NCBI GenBank assembly: GCA_963573385.1
Contig: CAUYLG010059250.1
Span: 57,227 to 121,226, forward strand
Length of the DNA: 64,000 nucleotides
From: Cacajao melanocephalus
Lineage: Eukaryota > Chordata > Mammalia > Primates > Pitheciidae
Reading direction: 5' to 3'
Each line of letters starts with the position of its first letter. Positions within the stretch are counted from its first letter, which is position 1. The position numbers and the translations under genes are program-made. The notes beneath the pieces are model-generated. The model made no database searches and was not told where the DNA came from. It saw nothing but the letters and a program-made list of their open reading frames with translations. Below, one piece after another: positions 49,161 through 63,826 of the stretch.

Positions 49161-51394
49161 GTGCACACTTGCATTTCGGCATGTGCACTCTATGGAACTC
49201 AAATGGACTTTCCAATGTTGGAGAGGAGTAGAGGTGTGAGATGAGCCCGTCTTTTTAGTTACTGCCTTTTTAGTTCATGCCCCCATTGTCTTTGATAACA
49301 CAGATGCTATGGGATACAGTGATAAATGCTTGACATTGCTCTTGATTTGAAATTAGTGTTTACCATCTGAGTATAGATGGTAAAGTTGCTGATGGTGGGA
49401 TGCATGCTTCTTAGCAAGTGTCCGGGTGCCCAGAGTAGAATTCGATTATCTTCTTTTGTACGTGCTTTATTGTCTTAGTAATTTAGGTAGGCACTCTGGA
49501 TTCCATGTAAGTTTTTATTGCATTGCCTTTCCAGTAGGAGAGCTTCAGAAAAAAAAGGAAAAGAAAGAGAACTCCCCTCCCCAAACTTAATTAAATAGAT
49601 CTTTAATATACTCAAAGAAGATACATGGATAGCCCTCCAAACACAAAATATCTTCAGCCTTTGCATTCATCAGAAAGATTCTCAAGTTGTTTTATTTACT
49701 GTACCTGATTAGATTGCAATGTCATCAGCAAACACAAAGCATGCAATTGTCAGGTCCTGCACATTTATTTTTTAAAAAACAACAAAACAATATTCTCTTT
49801 TTCCCTCAAATATCCCGCCTTTCAGGTTTTTGAGACTAGAATAGAACAAAGTAAGATTTAAAAAAAAATAGTGATCACTGTAGCTCAAGAGACTTTCTGG
49901 GGAGTTTACCACCACAGAAGAAGAATATTGGGGTGGGTGAGCCAGGGAGGGAAAACAGCATCATGCTAAAGTGTGGAGTTGTGAAAAGGCAGAAAATAGG
50001 GGTTCCAGAAAGGAGACCCAGAGAGGAAGGTCGAGGCCAGATTTTGAAAGGTTTTGCCTGTCATGCTGCAGTTTAGGCTTTATCTTCTAGGCACTTTTAA
50101 GCTCAATGTGCTTCAAGGGCCATGCTGAGATTTCTGTTTGGATGGTGGCTGGAACTGGGGTGAGGGATGGACTGGGGAGAGGAAGAGAGGGAGGAGTGGC
50201 CGTGTTCTTGTAACAAGAGTGAGTCCCTTTCAGCCATCTGTGGGAAGGGGAGGGCACTGAAGAGTTCATTTCCTTTATGTCTTGTTCAGTGAATGCTGAA
50301 ATCTTCTCAATGCTCATTAAGAGACTTTGTAATTGAGTACACATACCCGTGGTGATTGGAAATCATTTGCATTTACTGCTCCATACATGTAAATCATAGT
50401 AATTTTAGGAAGAAAGAATTGCAAACATCTAAAAAATTCATTTGAATTCATTTCTCAAATTCCATTTTTAATATATCCCTTTCTTTCAGGCAGTCTAATA
50501 TCTTATCAGAATTATTTTTTAAAACTAAAATAGACCACTTTTAGGCCCTATTGGATTCAGCAAGTTATTAAATTTCACATCTTCCAGGGTTTATTTTTTC
50601 CGATGCCATAGTTCAAGATAATGTTTTTTTAATACTACATGCAGAATTCTAGAGATTCATAATAGCTTATGACATCTTAATGTCCATAGTGACATTCTAC
50701 TGGTCATATCCAACTGTGATAAACAGCTCTATACTCTATAAAAGACGACAGTCACTAAGTAAATGCAGAAAGATGCAAACAGCCCCTTAATCTCATGAAT
50801 AATGTTACAGATCCTGAATGTTAATTTTGAAGAAAACACATGCTTAAATTTAAAGTTTATGTCTTCAATTCACAGTTCTTTTATTCTTCCAGGAAAAAAA
50901 TATCAAGCAGCTATACTTTAAATGAATTTAATGAACTGCAAAGACTGACATTTTCACTATAAAAGTCACACTTCATTTAATGAGTAGTTAAATATTGATG
51001 CTATATTAAAATACAGGCAGAATAAAAATGGCACAATGGATTTCAAAATAGGAATTCAGGGTTCTTTTATGTTGAAAGTTTCATGAACTGAAAAAAAAGT
51101 CGTTCATCAGAATGTCTTCATAAACACAAATATCCCAGTGAAATAGAATATTAGCCTGTAGTGTATAAATCCCCATAGATAACCTGAGGTAAGTCTTCCC
51201 TTTTGCTGTTTGGTTCTCTGTCAGTCTTTATTGCTACAGGACTTGGTGGTGTTAAACATGGTTTCTGTCTTCAATGGGAGGGGATGCTGAAATTATAGGA
51301 GGAGGAGAATCTAGTTTCCTTGGACTGACCTCCTTGAATAACAGGTCAAAACAACTAGATGTTGATGACTATTTGAGAATAATAAGTGAGCTAG

Positions 51395-51945
51395 GTCCCT
51401 TTGACTCCTCTGCTTGGAGCTCTCCAATGGCTCTCTGATTCACTCAGAGGAAAATCCCGTCTTAACTCAGTGGTGGGTGTTATTTCCTTGACCTCATGGA
51501 GGCCTGTCTCGCTTCCCTCCCACCGCATACCCACCTCTTCTTGATCACTTGGAAACCCCTGGCATACTCCCACCTCAAGGTCCTGGGCCTGTTTCCCTCT
51601 GCCCCAAATACCATTGCTTCAGACATTTTCATGGCTCAATTGTTCATCCTCTTCAAGTCTTTCCTCAGATGTCCATTTTCTCAGGGAGGACTTTGATGGT
51701 CACCTCATTGCTTTCCCTGATACTCTCCATCCTCCTGCCTTGCTTCCGTTTTCTCCAGGCACTTAAATGTCATTCAACTTTCCCTCTGCCTTATGTATTT
51801 TGTTGTCTCTCTTCTCCATGCTAGAACATAAACTGGCGAAAGCAGAGATTTCTGTCTCTTTTGTTTGTTGCTTCATTGCCAGTGCCCAGGACTGTGCCTG
51901 CTATAGAGAAGACATTCATCCAAGAAGTACTTGAATAACACATAA
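51395..51945 (+). mobile_element. L2 LINE 3' region, longest copy here
   Basis: About 550 bp follows the L2 3' consensus: TGGCTCTCTGATTCACTCAG, AAGTCTTTCCTCAGATGTCC, the TGCTAGAACATAAACTGGCG zone, GCCCAGGACTGTGCCTGC and the terminal AAGTACTTGAATAA. Short frames in it are chance. Confidence 0.75.
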
Positions 51946-52689
51946 AAACATGAAGGGAAGTGTGTTTTGAAACAAAAGTGGGATTTGCAAAAGAAATGCT
52001 TCTCATGGTACTTGGAAACAGGGACCAGATAAGAGAGACACTTGGACTGTAGACTTGGGAACCATCTAGATAGATAGGGTGACCATCTTGTCCCAGGTTT
52101 CCTGATACTCTCCGTGTAGCATGAAAGACCAGTGTCCTGAGAACCCCCTTGCTTTCTGAGTGGGTCAACTGTCAACCTGAAAGCAGAGGGCATACTTAGA
52201 GGCCTCAGAGTTTGCAGAAGGACAGGGCTCACAAACCCTGTGTCACAGGTGCCAGGAAGATGGTACATGACTGACTGTAGCTGACCTGCCTGTGTGTATG
52301 AGACTGCGGGAGACCAGGCTTCTTCAAAGGAGGTGGTTGCTACTTTACTCTGCCTGCCAGTAGCTCCAGCGAATTGTAGGCTAGTGTTGTCCGAGGTCTT
52401 GATTTTTCAAGGGGAAACAGAAATTTTGATTTCTGTGATATTTAAAAATTTTTAAATGTTAGCAGTATTTGGAAACTGTTTAAAGTCTGTATCTGGCCAG
52501 TGGCCTGACATTTGGCTGTCTCTGCTGAAGTTGCGCACTTCCAATTTATTAGGAGACAAAGCCTATGAACCTCATTTTGAGTGTTAAATGAAGCTTGTAG
52601 TTATTAATTGTCTTTATTATATGGAGAAAATATTCTTATTTAGCTGTAAGTAAAGGTTTTATGTAGCTTACATGGAATACTATTGATAT

Positions 52690-52916
52690 TTGTGTAGTAT
52701 TTCCAGGAACTATTTTAAGCACCCTATCTGTATTAATAAATTTAATCTTCCACAACTCTATAAGGTAAGTACTATTAATGTCCCAATTAACAGAAAAGGA
52801 AATGGAAGCAAAGCTGAAATTAAATAACTTGTTCAAAGTCGCAGGCAAGGAGGTGATTAATCTGGGATTCGTTCAAACCAACAGGCGGGTTCCAGAGACT
52901 GTGCTCCTTACCCACA
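52690..52916 (-). mobile_element. MIR SINE remnant
   Basis: AATCTTCCACAACTCTATAA, then GGTAAGTACTATTAATGTCC, CAGAAAAGGAAATGG and TTCAAAGTCGCAGGC follow the antisense MIR in order. Confidence 0.75.
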
Positions 52917-53095
52917 GGCGTTTCAAACTTCACTGAGCATCAGAATCACCTGAAGGCCTTTTTAGAACCCACATTGCTGCTCCACACCCAGAGTTTCTGA
53001 TTCAGTAGGTCTGGGGTAGGGCCCAGGAATTTGCAAGTCTAACAAGTTGCTAGGTGACGCTGATGCTACCTTCCTGGGATCACAGTTTGAGTTCT
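52917..53095. mobile_element. MER5A-like hAT-Charlie MITE
   Basis: CATCAGAATCACCTGAAGGC, GAGTTTCTGATTCAGTAGGT and CTAACAAGTTGCTAGGTGAC give a clear MER5A match in order. Confidence 0.85.
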
Positions 53096-54798
53096 ACTGC
53101 TCAGAACCATCCAAAGGCCTCTGAAGGGACCCAGGATCATCGGAGAGATCATACTTGCATCCACTGAAGCTGTGTATGCACAGTTGGTTACTGCACTCAT
53201 AATTAGGTACTCCAGTGGTAACAGTGTCATTGGCACAGATGGCTATCCACAAAGGCAAGACATATTTAAGGGCCATAAAGTAAAATGGGTTTTATGTAAA
53301 ATGAAGCACTTCATAGACCCCTGCGGTCTTATACCAGTGAATTTTTTTTTTGTTTTTTAGCTGAATAGTACAACCCCTGGTATGTTTCCAAATATCTGGC
53401 AGAGAAGGTAGCACTGGACAGACACATGAGCAAACACAGTGTGCTGGTTGGCATAGGACAGAGGGAAGCTAGGCAGGTGGTGTTGGGCTTCTACCATTGG
53501 TAGGATGTAGCTTGATTTTAAGCTACAAGGATGTGTTTTTAAACCATATTGAATTACGTAGAAAGCGTTTCCATTTTCCTTTCAGGCTTTCTTATTACAT
53601 CAGTGAGAATATTTCAGTTTGGTGCGAATATGTCTTTAACACCTAATACTTGCTAATCTCTTTTTCAGCAGAGAGGTTGAGACACATAATAGAGGGGAGA
53701 GACAGAGGGAAAGACAGAGGAGATCATACAGGACCCAGTTACAAACCCTTCTGTAGCTTTGGTTTGCTGGAATTAAATAGATTATTTTGTATTTATTGTA
53801 TTTCTTTTGGTGGTTATGTGCTATTTATAGAAAGGAATACTGGTTTTCCACATATAACATAAAGGGTCCTTTTGTTAACAAAAAAGCACATTACTTTTTA
53901 TGCAAATGCATGCATTAAATAAAAATAAAGGCTCACAATACTATACCTTAGTTATAATTCCAAATTCTAAATGCTCTGGAAAACAAATAGTAAAAAAGTT
54001 TATGGTTACACATTAGCAGCAAAACCTGACCTGAACTCACATGAAACTTTTTTTCTGTATTCCTCTTTCTTTATGTGAATATTCAGACATTTTGCTGCAA
54101 AAATGTCCACATGTTTGATTATGGGGTGGTGCCTTAGACCACTAGAGGTATTATGTAATAATGAAATATGTGCCATATTATTTTTCTAAATCTTAAAAAC
54201 TCTGAACTGTAAAATACATCTGGCCCTAAAGTTCTGGATAAGGAAGAATGTGGATCTGCTTTAAATGACAAAATCCGTGAAAGTGGTATACAAATAACTG
54301 AAATTTGGCAGACGCTGATCGAGGAAGAACTATCATTCAATGTGTGTCTATTAACACAAGCAGAACAAACATAACACCTAATAGGGTTTTCCAGCTTTTG
54401 CTTGCTGTAAACAGCTGGCAGTGGTTACATCTATATTTGTTAAGAGGCAAAGCACTGTATTTTGTGTAAGATAAGGTGCTAGTCTTGGCCAGGCTGCCAC
54501 GCCTGGGCTTTTAAAATAAAAGTTTTTAAGAAAATTTTTAGCATAATAAATTACACGATTTTATTGGAAAACTGAAGACATTCAACCAATGTTAGTTTTA
54601 AATATATTTATAAATACTATTTCAGGAACTTTTAAATGTGCTAATTACTCTTATGGACCTGCTTTTTATGTTTGGATTTTATATTCCAATATTTCATAAA
54701 ATTGGATATATGGGACATGTCATATCTGCATCCATACTTCAATTTCCTTCAGCCATTGGGGCATTTTATTTGTAGCTCATTCTACTTCTTCTTCTTCT
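53096..54798. other. Intron, nothing recognised
   Basis: AT-rich and without an identifiable repeat between the MER5A copy and the Alu. Confidence 0.5.
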
Positions 54799-55115
<317 letters not shown>

Positions 55116-55189
55116 TAAGAAGTGATGTCTTCTCAGTGTGACAAACAGCCTATTGCCCAACCATCTTGTTTGTTTTTTCTTCTCCCCAG

Positions 55190-55366
55190 CTAGGATGCAC
55201 TTCTCTCACTCAACCCCATTCAGCAGAGGACAGAAGAGTCAGAAGAGGGTAGAGAGGATTCAGATAATCATAGAAGACATAGGGGAGGGCAATTAGGGCC
55301 AGCCTAGCTTGGGGTGCCGGGCACATTGACGAGAGACTTTGTTACCTGATAATCACCTATCTGAAA
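55190..55366 (+). other. TOX3: Candidate alternative TOX3 exon (isoform-2 N-terminus), ATG not present
   Basis: A pyrimidine-rich tract ending TTCTTCTCCCCAG (AG at 55188-55189) precedes the segment, and a strong donor GTAAGA (55367-55372) follows it. The final 25 codons (55292-55366) read without a stop and end ...DERLCYLIITYLK. Human TOX3 isoform 2, as I remember it, starts with an alternative 25-residue N-terminus ending ...EERLHYLITTYLK. The two align over all 25 codons with no net gap; 13 of the last 18 residues are identical, and the phase is 0, as in exon 1. The codon at the Met position is ATT here, and the frame closes at a TAG 12 nt further up (55280-55282), so no ATG start exists for this reading frame inside the exon. 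Two small compensating indels near the start are likely relative to human. The exon may still be spliced as 5' UTR. An out-of-frame ATG lies at 55195. The human sequence is from memory. Confidence 0.6.
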
Positions 55367-55372
55367 GTAAGA

Positions 55373-57807
55373 CCTAATCTTCTGGTGAGGTTTCTAATGG
55401 ATCTTGACAGGCTAACTGATAGTGAATTTTATCAGTTTGTCTGATGAATGAACTAACCCTTACATTTCTAGTTTAAATAAGATGAAAGTGGTTGGGAATA
55501 ATGACATGTAGATTTGAATATAACGTGCATGAGTGAATGTCATTTCAGGGGCTTTAAACAATTTGTGGCCTCCACAGTATTTATAGATAACTGAAGACGG
55601 ATTAGCCCATCCATCTGTCCAGTGCATTTAGCACTAGAACAGGTTGGTTCTACATGCCTCACACAATAGCATTTCCCCTTGATCTTCATGGCATTAGTTG
55701 TCTTGTGAGTCATCCTCACTATGTGGAAGGATTTCCTGATACCTGACATTTTGCTCCTTGTATCTTTTAACAGCCTCTAAATCCATACTCATTAATCATT
55801 GCCACTGGTGTTTACATTCAAGTTTAAATTTTGGTTGGAAAAAATTGAAATGGTTTGCTCAACCACAAGATATTAATATTATTGAAATATGCTTCAAATC
55901 AGAATCATATCCGGTTAGAAAAGAGAATGTTTGGGAAAGCAGTTCATTGATTATTGGGCTTGTAATCTGTGATAACTAGATCCAGCAAAGTGGTTGTTCT
56001 TTTTATTTATATTATTCAAATGAACATTAGGCTCAGCAATTCCGAATTACTATGAGGTACTCTTCATCTCTGTTCCATGTAGTGTTGCATTTTATCAAGG
56101 TAATGTAGATATTTAAGAAATATATTGCTGACAATTCTTGTAAATATTAGAATTCTGTATGAGAATATTGATATTAAAGCTGTATTAGGATAGATACCAT
56201 TAGCAGCAATATAGAGAAAATGTTTTATTAAATACTAATTTCATATGTTATTTAACAAGTAGCCGGCTTTGAACACATTAATCTCTCTTTTTAATTCAAG
56301 GTTGATGGTCTGGGTCTTACATATTGTATCCCTGAATAGGCCATTCAATAACTATGCAAAATATCTATTTCTCCCATGGGTATTTGTGCTTTGATATATT
56401 CTGATCCTTATTAAATTTAAACAGGATCAAATTTATACAGCTCTGGCAGAGATTTATTAAAATACACTGAATGGACAGCTTGTGGGAGTGCAGTGTACTG
56501 TAATAACATATGCCTTTTACCAGAGAATAGTAATTATTGAGAATCAAATAAATCTGTAGGAGGTTAAGTATATATGGAAAAGATATCAATTGCAGTTCTT
56601 CAAAAATAGCCTGAAATATTATTTGAAGATGTGTTACTGTGCAAAACAATGAATCTCATATTTTTAGACTCTAAATATTTAGCAATATTTGAAAATGCAG
56701 GTTTTTTTCGGATGTTTTAAATTTCAAAAGGGGAGGGGTGGCTCAACATTATCAGAAGTGTTACATGTATTTAGTATACTCCATCTGTAGAGGCACCTGT
56801 TTTTACTTTGCCCTACTTCTTATTAAATAAAATTGAAAGCACATATATTATCCTGTTGGTAAAAAATACTTTGCTTTTGGAAGCAAAAATCTGGGTCTCT
56901 TTTGATCAGAGGTTTGAGAGAGGGAGATCAGAGATGGACTAAATAGAAATGTTTTTGATACTTTTAAACTGATTTATATTTTAAGAGTATTATTTTATTC
57001 TTAATTTAGTGTTTTCCTCCATACTTTGAGAGTGAACTTTGTGTGTTTAATCTGATCCAATTGCAATAGTTCCAATGTATTAATTCTCTTGGTGGGGTAT
57101 CACTGCAGAGGGCAGTTAGGATTTCTAATACTGAATGTGTAGGTAAGATGCAGGTAGTCTACCTATTCTTTCAGAGCTCTCATGGCTCTGATATTTTATC
57201 CTTCATAAATTATTTAATTATATTACAATCATCATTATTAGCACTTTTCTCTTCTCCTGTTTACAGACACCCTTGAGGGTGGGCTGGGGCACCACCAAGA
57301 GGAGAACTATCCATGTGGCAAGAGAATATTTTGCCCCAATAAACCATGTTGGCTTGCCAATACAATACCTTCTTCTTCCAGTATTTGAATCTTTCTCTGC
57401 CTAATCCTTTCTAGTATAGCATCAGAGGCACAGATGGGGTGGGGCACCCTTCTTTCCTGGTCAAATCTGTATGAATGTCAAGTGACGGCCCTGGAAACCA
57501 AGGGAATATTTGAATGGTGGTATCTAGAGGAAGTGAATTAGGATACTCCCTGAAATTCCCCCAATTCTTAAATTCAATTGAACATTGGTAAATTATAGTT
57601 ATGGCAGGGAGTAGGAAATGTGTTTCTGCCATGTATTATGGTGGCTAACCTAATTTTTTTACTCATTAATCCTTAACATATTGTGTATATGGATAGATTT
57701 TACAGGAGAATCACTGTTTATGCATACTTTATAGTGTTTTCTTGGGTCATGGTTAGTATCTGAGTGTTCATGATGTTCTAGGTAAGTCTCTAAAAGAATT
57801 ATTTTTA
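55373..57807. other. Intron after the candidate alternative exon, repeat-poor
   Basis: No Alu, L2 or MIR is recognised over 2.4 kb. It is possibly conserved, but no specific motif is claimed. Confidence 0.5.
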
Positions 57808-58020
57808 AGTGTCATGGTATATCAGAGGTTTGGAATTTTTTTGGAGGGAGTCAGATATGTTACATACAATAAAATCTGCCAATTTTAAGTATGCTATTTG
57901 ATCAGTTTTGACAAATATGTACACTTGTGAACAGCCACCACATGATAAATATAGAACATTTCTATCACCACAAGTTTCCTTGTACCCCTTTGCAGGATGT
58001 ACCCTCATCTGTTTACATGA
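57808..58020. mobile_element. Old interspersed repeat, probably L1M-type, weak
   Basis: ACAATAAAATCTGCCAATTT, TGAACAGCCACCACATGATA, ATAGAACATTTCTATCACCA and CCCCTTTGCAGGATGTACCC follow a common old LINE-like consensus. A related text starts at 60470. Confidence 0.45.
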
Positions 58021-59489
58021 TATGTATAATATGCAATTTGTTTGTATCAACGAAGTTAAACCAATAAGTATACAAATGTTTTGACATATCATATTGGTAA
58101 GCTTTTATGGTTAGCATATATCTGATTTTTAAAAAATCTTTCATTACATTTTGGTCACATGAAGTCATCATCAGTGGAATGAGGAATTGTCAGAAATTTG
58201 GAGTTTGAGCAAAAAATGTATATTTTAGTAAAAACGATTTTTAAATGCCTCCAATTATTTGCTACTTAGAAAATAAGTATACTTGGCTTTATTGCCAAAT
58301 TTTCTCCTTCATTGCTGCTCATGAATGAGACAGATTTTTCTAAATGCATATAACTGATGAATCTGGTTCCCTTTCTCTTGCAATTTAAAGTTTTCATTTA
58401 TGTGTCTATTGGTATATTGGGAAAACCTTGTAATTTTTCTTTTATAGTGCTAGTTAGATCTATAGGGCAATATAGGCCTAGTTTCTGAAATTTGAAAATA
58501 AATAAAAATATTAAATGAGATGATTTTTTAAATCGAAATGCCTTGGTGTTAATCTTTGATTGATTTAGGTATTAATATTCATTACCATTTAGATAACTGT
58601 GTGAAATTTAAAAGTTATTTTACAATACCAACGCTTTGGTATTGGACCAGATGAACTCAAACATTCCTTCAGTTTTGTAATGTGTGATTGATTCTTTGAG
58701 GATTTTTATAAAACAAGTATATATGTGTGTATTTGATTTATATGCCTTGTAGATACAGATTCAGATACATACACACAAGCACACATTTCAAATGGAAAAG
58801 AAAAGAGAAAAAAGTAATTGTGCTGTTTATATTTTCAAGTTAGTGTTTCAGAAGATTGATTATAAAGATAAATTAAAATAATATAGTTTGCTGTAGGTCT
58901 CCTTAAAAAGAAAAAGGAAGTAAAAAAAAGAAGAAATTTAGCTTATGCCATTCTTCTGTTTTACCTGCTTCTAAGTTAGAGTAACATGATCACTAGCTTC
59001 ATAAATGCAAAGCTCTTAAATCATTTGCAGTAACAAGAGCATGTTCTAGTGTTGTCAGAACTTTTGTTTGCACCTGGTGTTACACTTGATCACTGAATAA
59101 TTGAGTGATAATGACTGTTATTTTTAAACTGAAGCGTAACATCAGGGGAGGATGGTAAACACAAACCATCCAGCTCCCCAAAGTCGGTAGGGAAAATATT
59201 TATGTCAAAGCATGATAGAATTGTTGAAAGTAAATGCAGCCAGCTATGTAAACTCAGAAAATAATACATAGAATGATTTGTTCTGCAGCTCAAAAAATCA
59301 TACTTTTTAATTTCATAAAGTTGTAAAATTCAAGCAAAGAAAAACTAGTAGAATTTGAACACCATGAGCTAGGGTTAGGAAACCGTCCTCTGTGGCCAAA
59401 CAGTTATTCAGGACCAAGGACAAGGCTATTGGCATGCTTCTCCCCACTTTTTTTATTTTTTTAACATACATAGCTGTACTTTTAAGTTA

Positions 59490-59610
59490 TTTATTTGCTT
59501 CATTTATTCACTCAGAAATTAAATTAGCTATTAAGTATCAAATAGGTAATGTGACAAAACAAGACAGACTTGAGCTCTGTTTTCACGAAACTTACATTCT
59601 CTTGGGTCAT
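59490..59610 (-). mobile_element. L2 LINE 3'-end remnant
   Basis: TTCATTTATTCACTCAGAAA and the later GACAGACTTGAGCTCTGTTT and ACGAAACTTACATTCTCTTG follow the antisense L2 order. Confidence 0.5.
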
Positions 59611-60074
59611 TTTATATTTAGCTGTTGTATGCTGTTTTTCTTCTGGGGCTCTGCTCTTCCTTCAAGGTAATTCCCATCTCCCATATAAATGCCTCTTCTT
59701 AGATTCTTGACCTACTGGTCTTCTTCCAATTTGCTCATCCTCCCAAAGCCTTCACAAGCCTTCTGTCTATTTTCAGCTCTATTGAACTTGCTAAAACTGT
59801 TCTTATTTCAGCTTTTACAGCCATACAGAGAAAACAATATCAGTTTTCTCATTTTTTAAATGGCTTCTCTAATGATGAGGTCTGTCATAGAAATGGTTTA
59901 CTGGTTAGGTATCAGTTGGGCTCAAAACTCATCGTGTGAAGTTAAATTGGTAAGCACTGGCTTCTGATTCATGGTTGACAGGATATTCAGAATACAAGGG
60001 AGGAAGTGCAATATTGAATCAAAAAATGTCTATTTAGGCCTCAATAATTTGGAATTTGTTAAACTTGTGTATTT

Positions 60075-60250
60075 GTATGGCAGTCTGATAAAGTGGAGCA
60101 CCATGGATTTGGAGCCTAGTAAGCCAAGATTTGACTCCATTATTTAGCTTCATGTCTTTGTTTACATTGTTGTGATTCCCTCAGAAATGAGGAGATAGTT
60201 ACATCTACTTCAAGTTCATTGCCAGGTCTAATGCATATAAAATGTCTAGA
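60075..60250 (+). mobile_element. MIR SINE remnant
   Basis: ATGGATTTGGAGCC, AAGATTTGACTCC and GAAATGAGGAGATAGTTACA resemble the sense MIR order. It is heavily diverged. Confidence 0.5.
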
Positions 60251-60464
60251 AAAATATATGTAAATCTCTTGCTCTCCCTTTTCTGCAGTGGTCAATGATT
60301 TTTAATGAAAGAAACTTAGAATACTTTTTTCTGTAAAAATATTTAGAGTTTAACTTTTTCAAGCCAAGGTTTCTGGGAAATAGAGACATACTTTCAAATT
60401 ATCCTAGACATCTTGATCATTCCATTATGGTTGAGAAACTTTTATATAAATGATTTATTATTAC

Positions 60465-60545
60465 TTAAACTTTTAATTGAAGAATAACATATATAAAATA
60501 CACAAATCATAAGTCTACAGTTTTAAATTCGCAATCACTAGGTAT
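60465..60545. mobile_element. Old interspersed repeat fragment, weak
   Basis: TAACATATATAAAATACACA and AATCATAAGTCTACAGTTTT resemble the same old LINE-like class as 57808-58020. Confidence 0.35.
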
Positions 60546-60737
60546 TTTTATTTTTAAGGAGTCAAATAAGCAGTGGACATCCCTTATTTTAAGTTTGACA
60601 TTTTAGATTTTTCAGTTTTAGATTGGCCTTTCTGTCTCAATTCTAAGTCACTGCTTTTATTCAGTAGAGCTTTAGCTTTAGATCTCAGGTGGGAGCAACA
60701 CAGAAAAATCAGGTCACTTTTACCTTGTAAAGGAAAC

Positions 60738-60850
60738 TAACATTTATTCAGCCCTTATAGGATTGTAGGTTCTCTGTTAGGAACTTTGCATAGATTATCC
60801 CACACTAACTATAGGAGACTCTGTTTTCCCATTTCCATTTCATCTAGAGT
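60738..60850 (-). mobile_element. MIR SINE remnant
   Basis: AACATTTATTCAGCCCTTAT, GAACTTTGCATAGATTATCC and TTTTCCCATTTCC follow the antisense MIR end. Confidence 0.55.
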
Positions 60851-61499
60851 TCTATAATTTTAATTCATGCCTTTACCCTTGTAACAATTCCAGTTGTATG
60901 AATATTTGGGAAGTAGAGGCCTAGTCTTAGGAATTTCTGTACATTGAATATGCAACAGAAATTCTTTGTGATGAATATACCATACATCTCCAGTTATAAC
61001 CCAAAATGTTTCTAGAACACAGAAGTAACATTACCTGTTGCTTGGAAGATGATGTCATTAATTGTGATAGCTCTCATAGGGCATGAGAAGCATTGAACCA
61101 GTTGCCTTTTCTACAGCCTATGCCCTTAATATTGTTCTTTGAGTAAGGTTGTGATTTATTCAGCCTTTTGTTTTAGTGCCTGGACTTCTCTTTTCTTCAG
61201 CTCCCAAAAGAGTCAGTTGCTGTTTGTTTGCATTATAGCTCTTCTTTCCTTGTGTTCCACTGCGATGGTATGCAACGTGACATTATATACTTACTTGTAT
61301 TTTGGCATTGGAAAAAGAAATCTGATCAGCTTTTGGATGTGAAGAAGGGTATTATTTATTCTTTTCGCTTACGTTGCTCACACCGTGTTCTCTAGCTCTT
61401 TCCTTCCCCTGCAAGCTCACATCTTAACACTTCTTGGCATTCACTTTGATTAAGCCTTCTTTTCTTTTCTTTTCTTCTTCTTTTTTTTAAATAACATGC

Positions 61500-61860
61500 C
61501 AGCGACATTCCTAACTCAAAGCTTTCCCGTTGATTCTTTCTTCTGCAAGGAATTCTTTCCCCAGCTCTTTGTAAGGCCAGCTGCTTGTCATTTGTGTCTC
61601 AGCTCAAAAATGTCACCTCTTCCGAGAAGCCTCTCCTGTTTTCCCTTTCAAAAGTATGCAACCCACCAAGTCATTTTAAGTGACATAGTCTTATTTTACT
61701 TCATCTAATATTCTTATTTATTACCATCCACCTTTGCCTGTCCCCAATCACCAAGGGCATAGACTTTAGCCTCTTTTGTCACTAGTTGCATCTTAAGCAC
61801 ACAGAAGGTGCCTGGCATGGGATCACGAATATGGCATTTGTTGCATGAGTGGATGTATTG
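61500..61860 (+). mobile_element. L2 LINE 3'-end remnant
   Basis: TGTCTCAGCTCAAAAATGTC, ACCTCTTCCGAGAAGCCTCT, CACCAAGGGCATAGACTTTA and GAAGGTGCCTGGCATGGGAT match L2 in order. Confidence 0.75.
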
Positions 61861-63509
<1,649 letters not shown>

Positions 63510-63826
63510 AAGACAATTTTTCTTTAAGGTCATGAGTTTAAACGGATATTTCCAATTTAAATCCAGCATTTCTAAATCCATTTTTATTTTGTTTTAATGT
63601 AAATTTTTAGTATCTATTTCTGCTCAACATGCTTACTGTAGATTCGTGAGGCCCTTGTCCCAAAGACTACTTTGATTCCTTTCTCTAATCTTTATGTCTT
63701 GTCTGTCACTTTATTGTAATCACTTTATTGACAAACAAATATTTTGAGATTATTCATGCCTATTGTAAGAGAAAGGGGAAAAAACAGATAAAGTACCTTG
63801 CCTTTTATCTTGTAAGTAGAGGCATC

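Larger units (their letters stand above)
47871..51394. other. Intron, repeat-poor apart from small tandem and TG repeats
   Basis: About 3.5 kb contains only the 35-bp duplication (49004-49064) and the TG tract. It is part of a 10-kb Alu-free zone (44.5-54.8 kb). Confidence 0.5.

Noticed and set aside
55195..55297. ATG at 55195 as a start for the alternative exon
   Set aside because: It is out of frame with the TOX3 phase and ends at a TAG within the exon.
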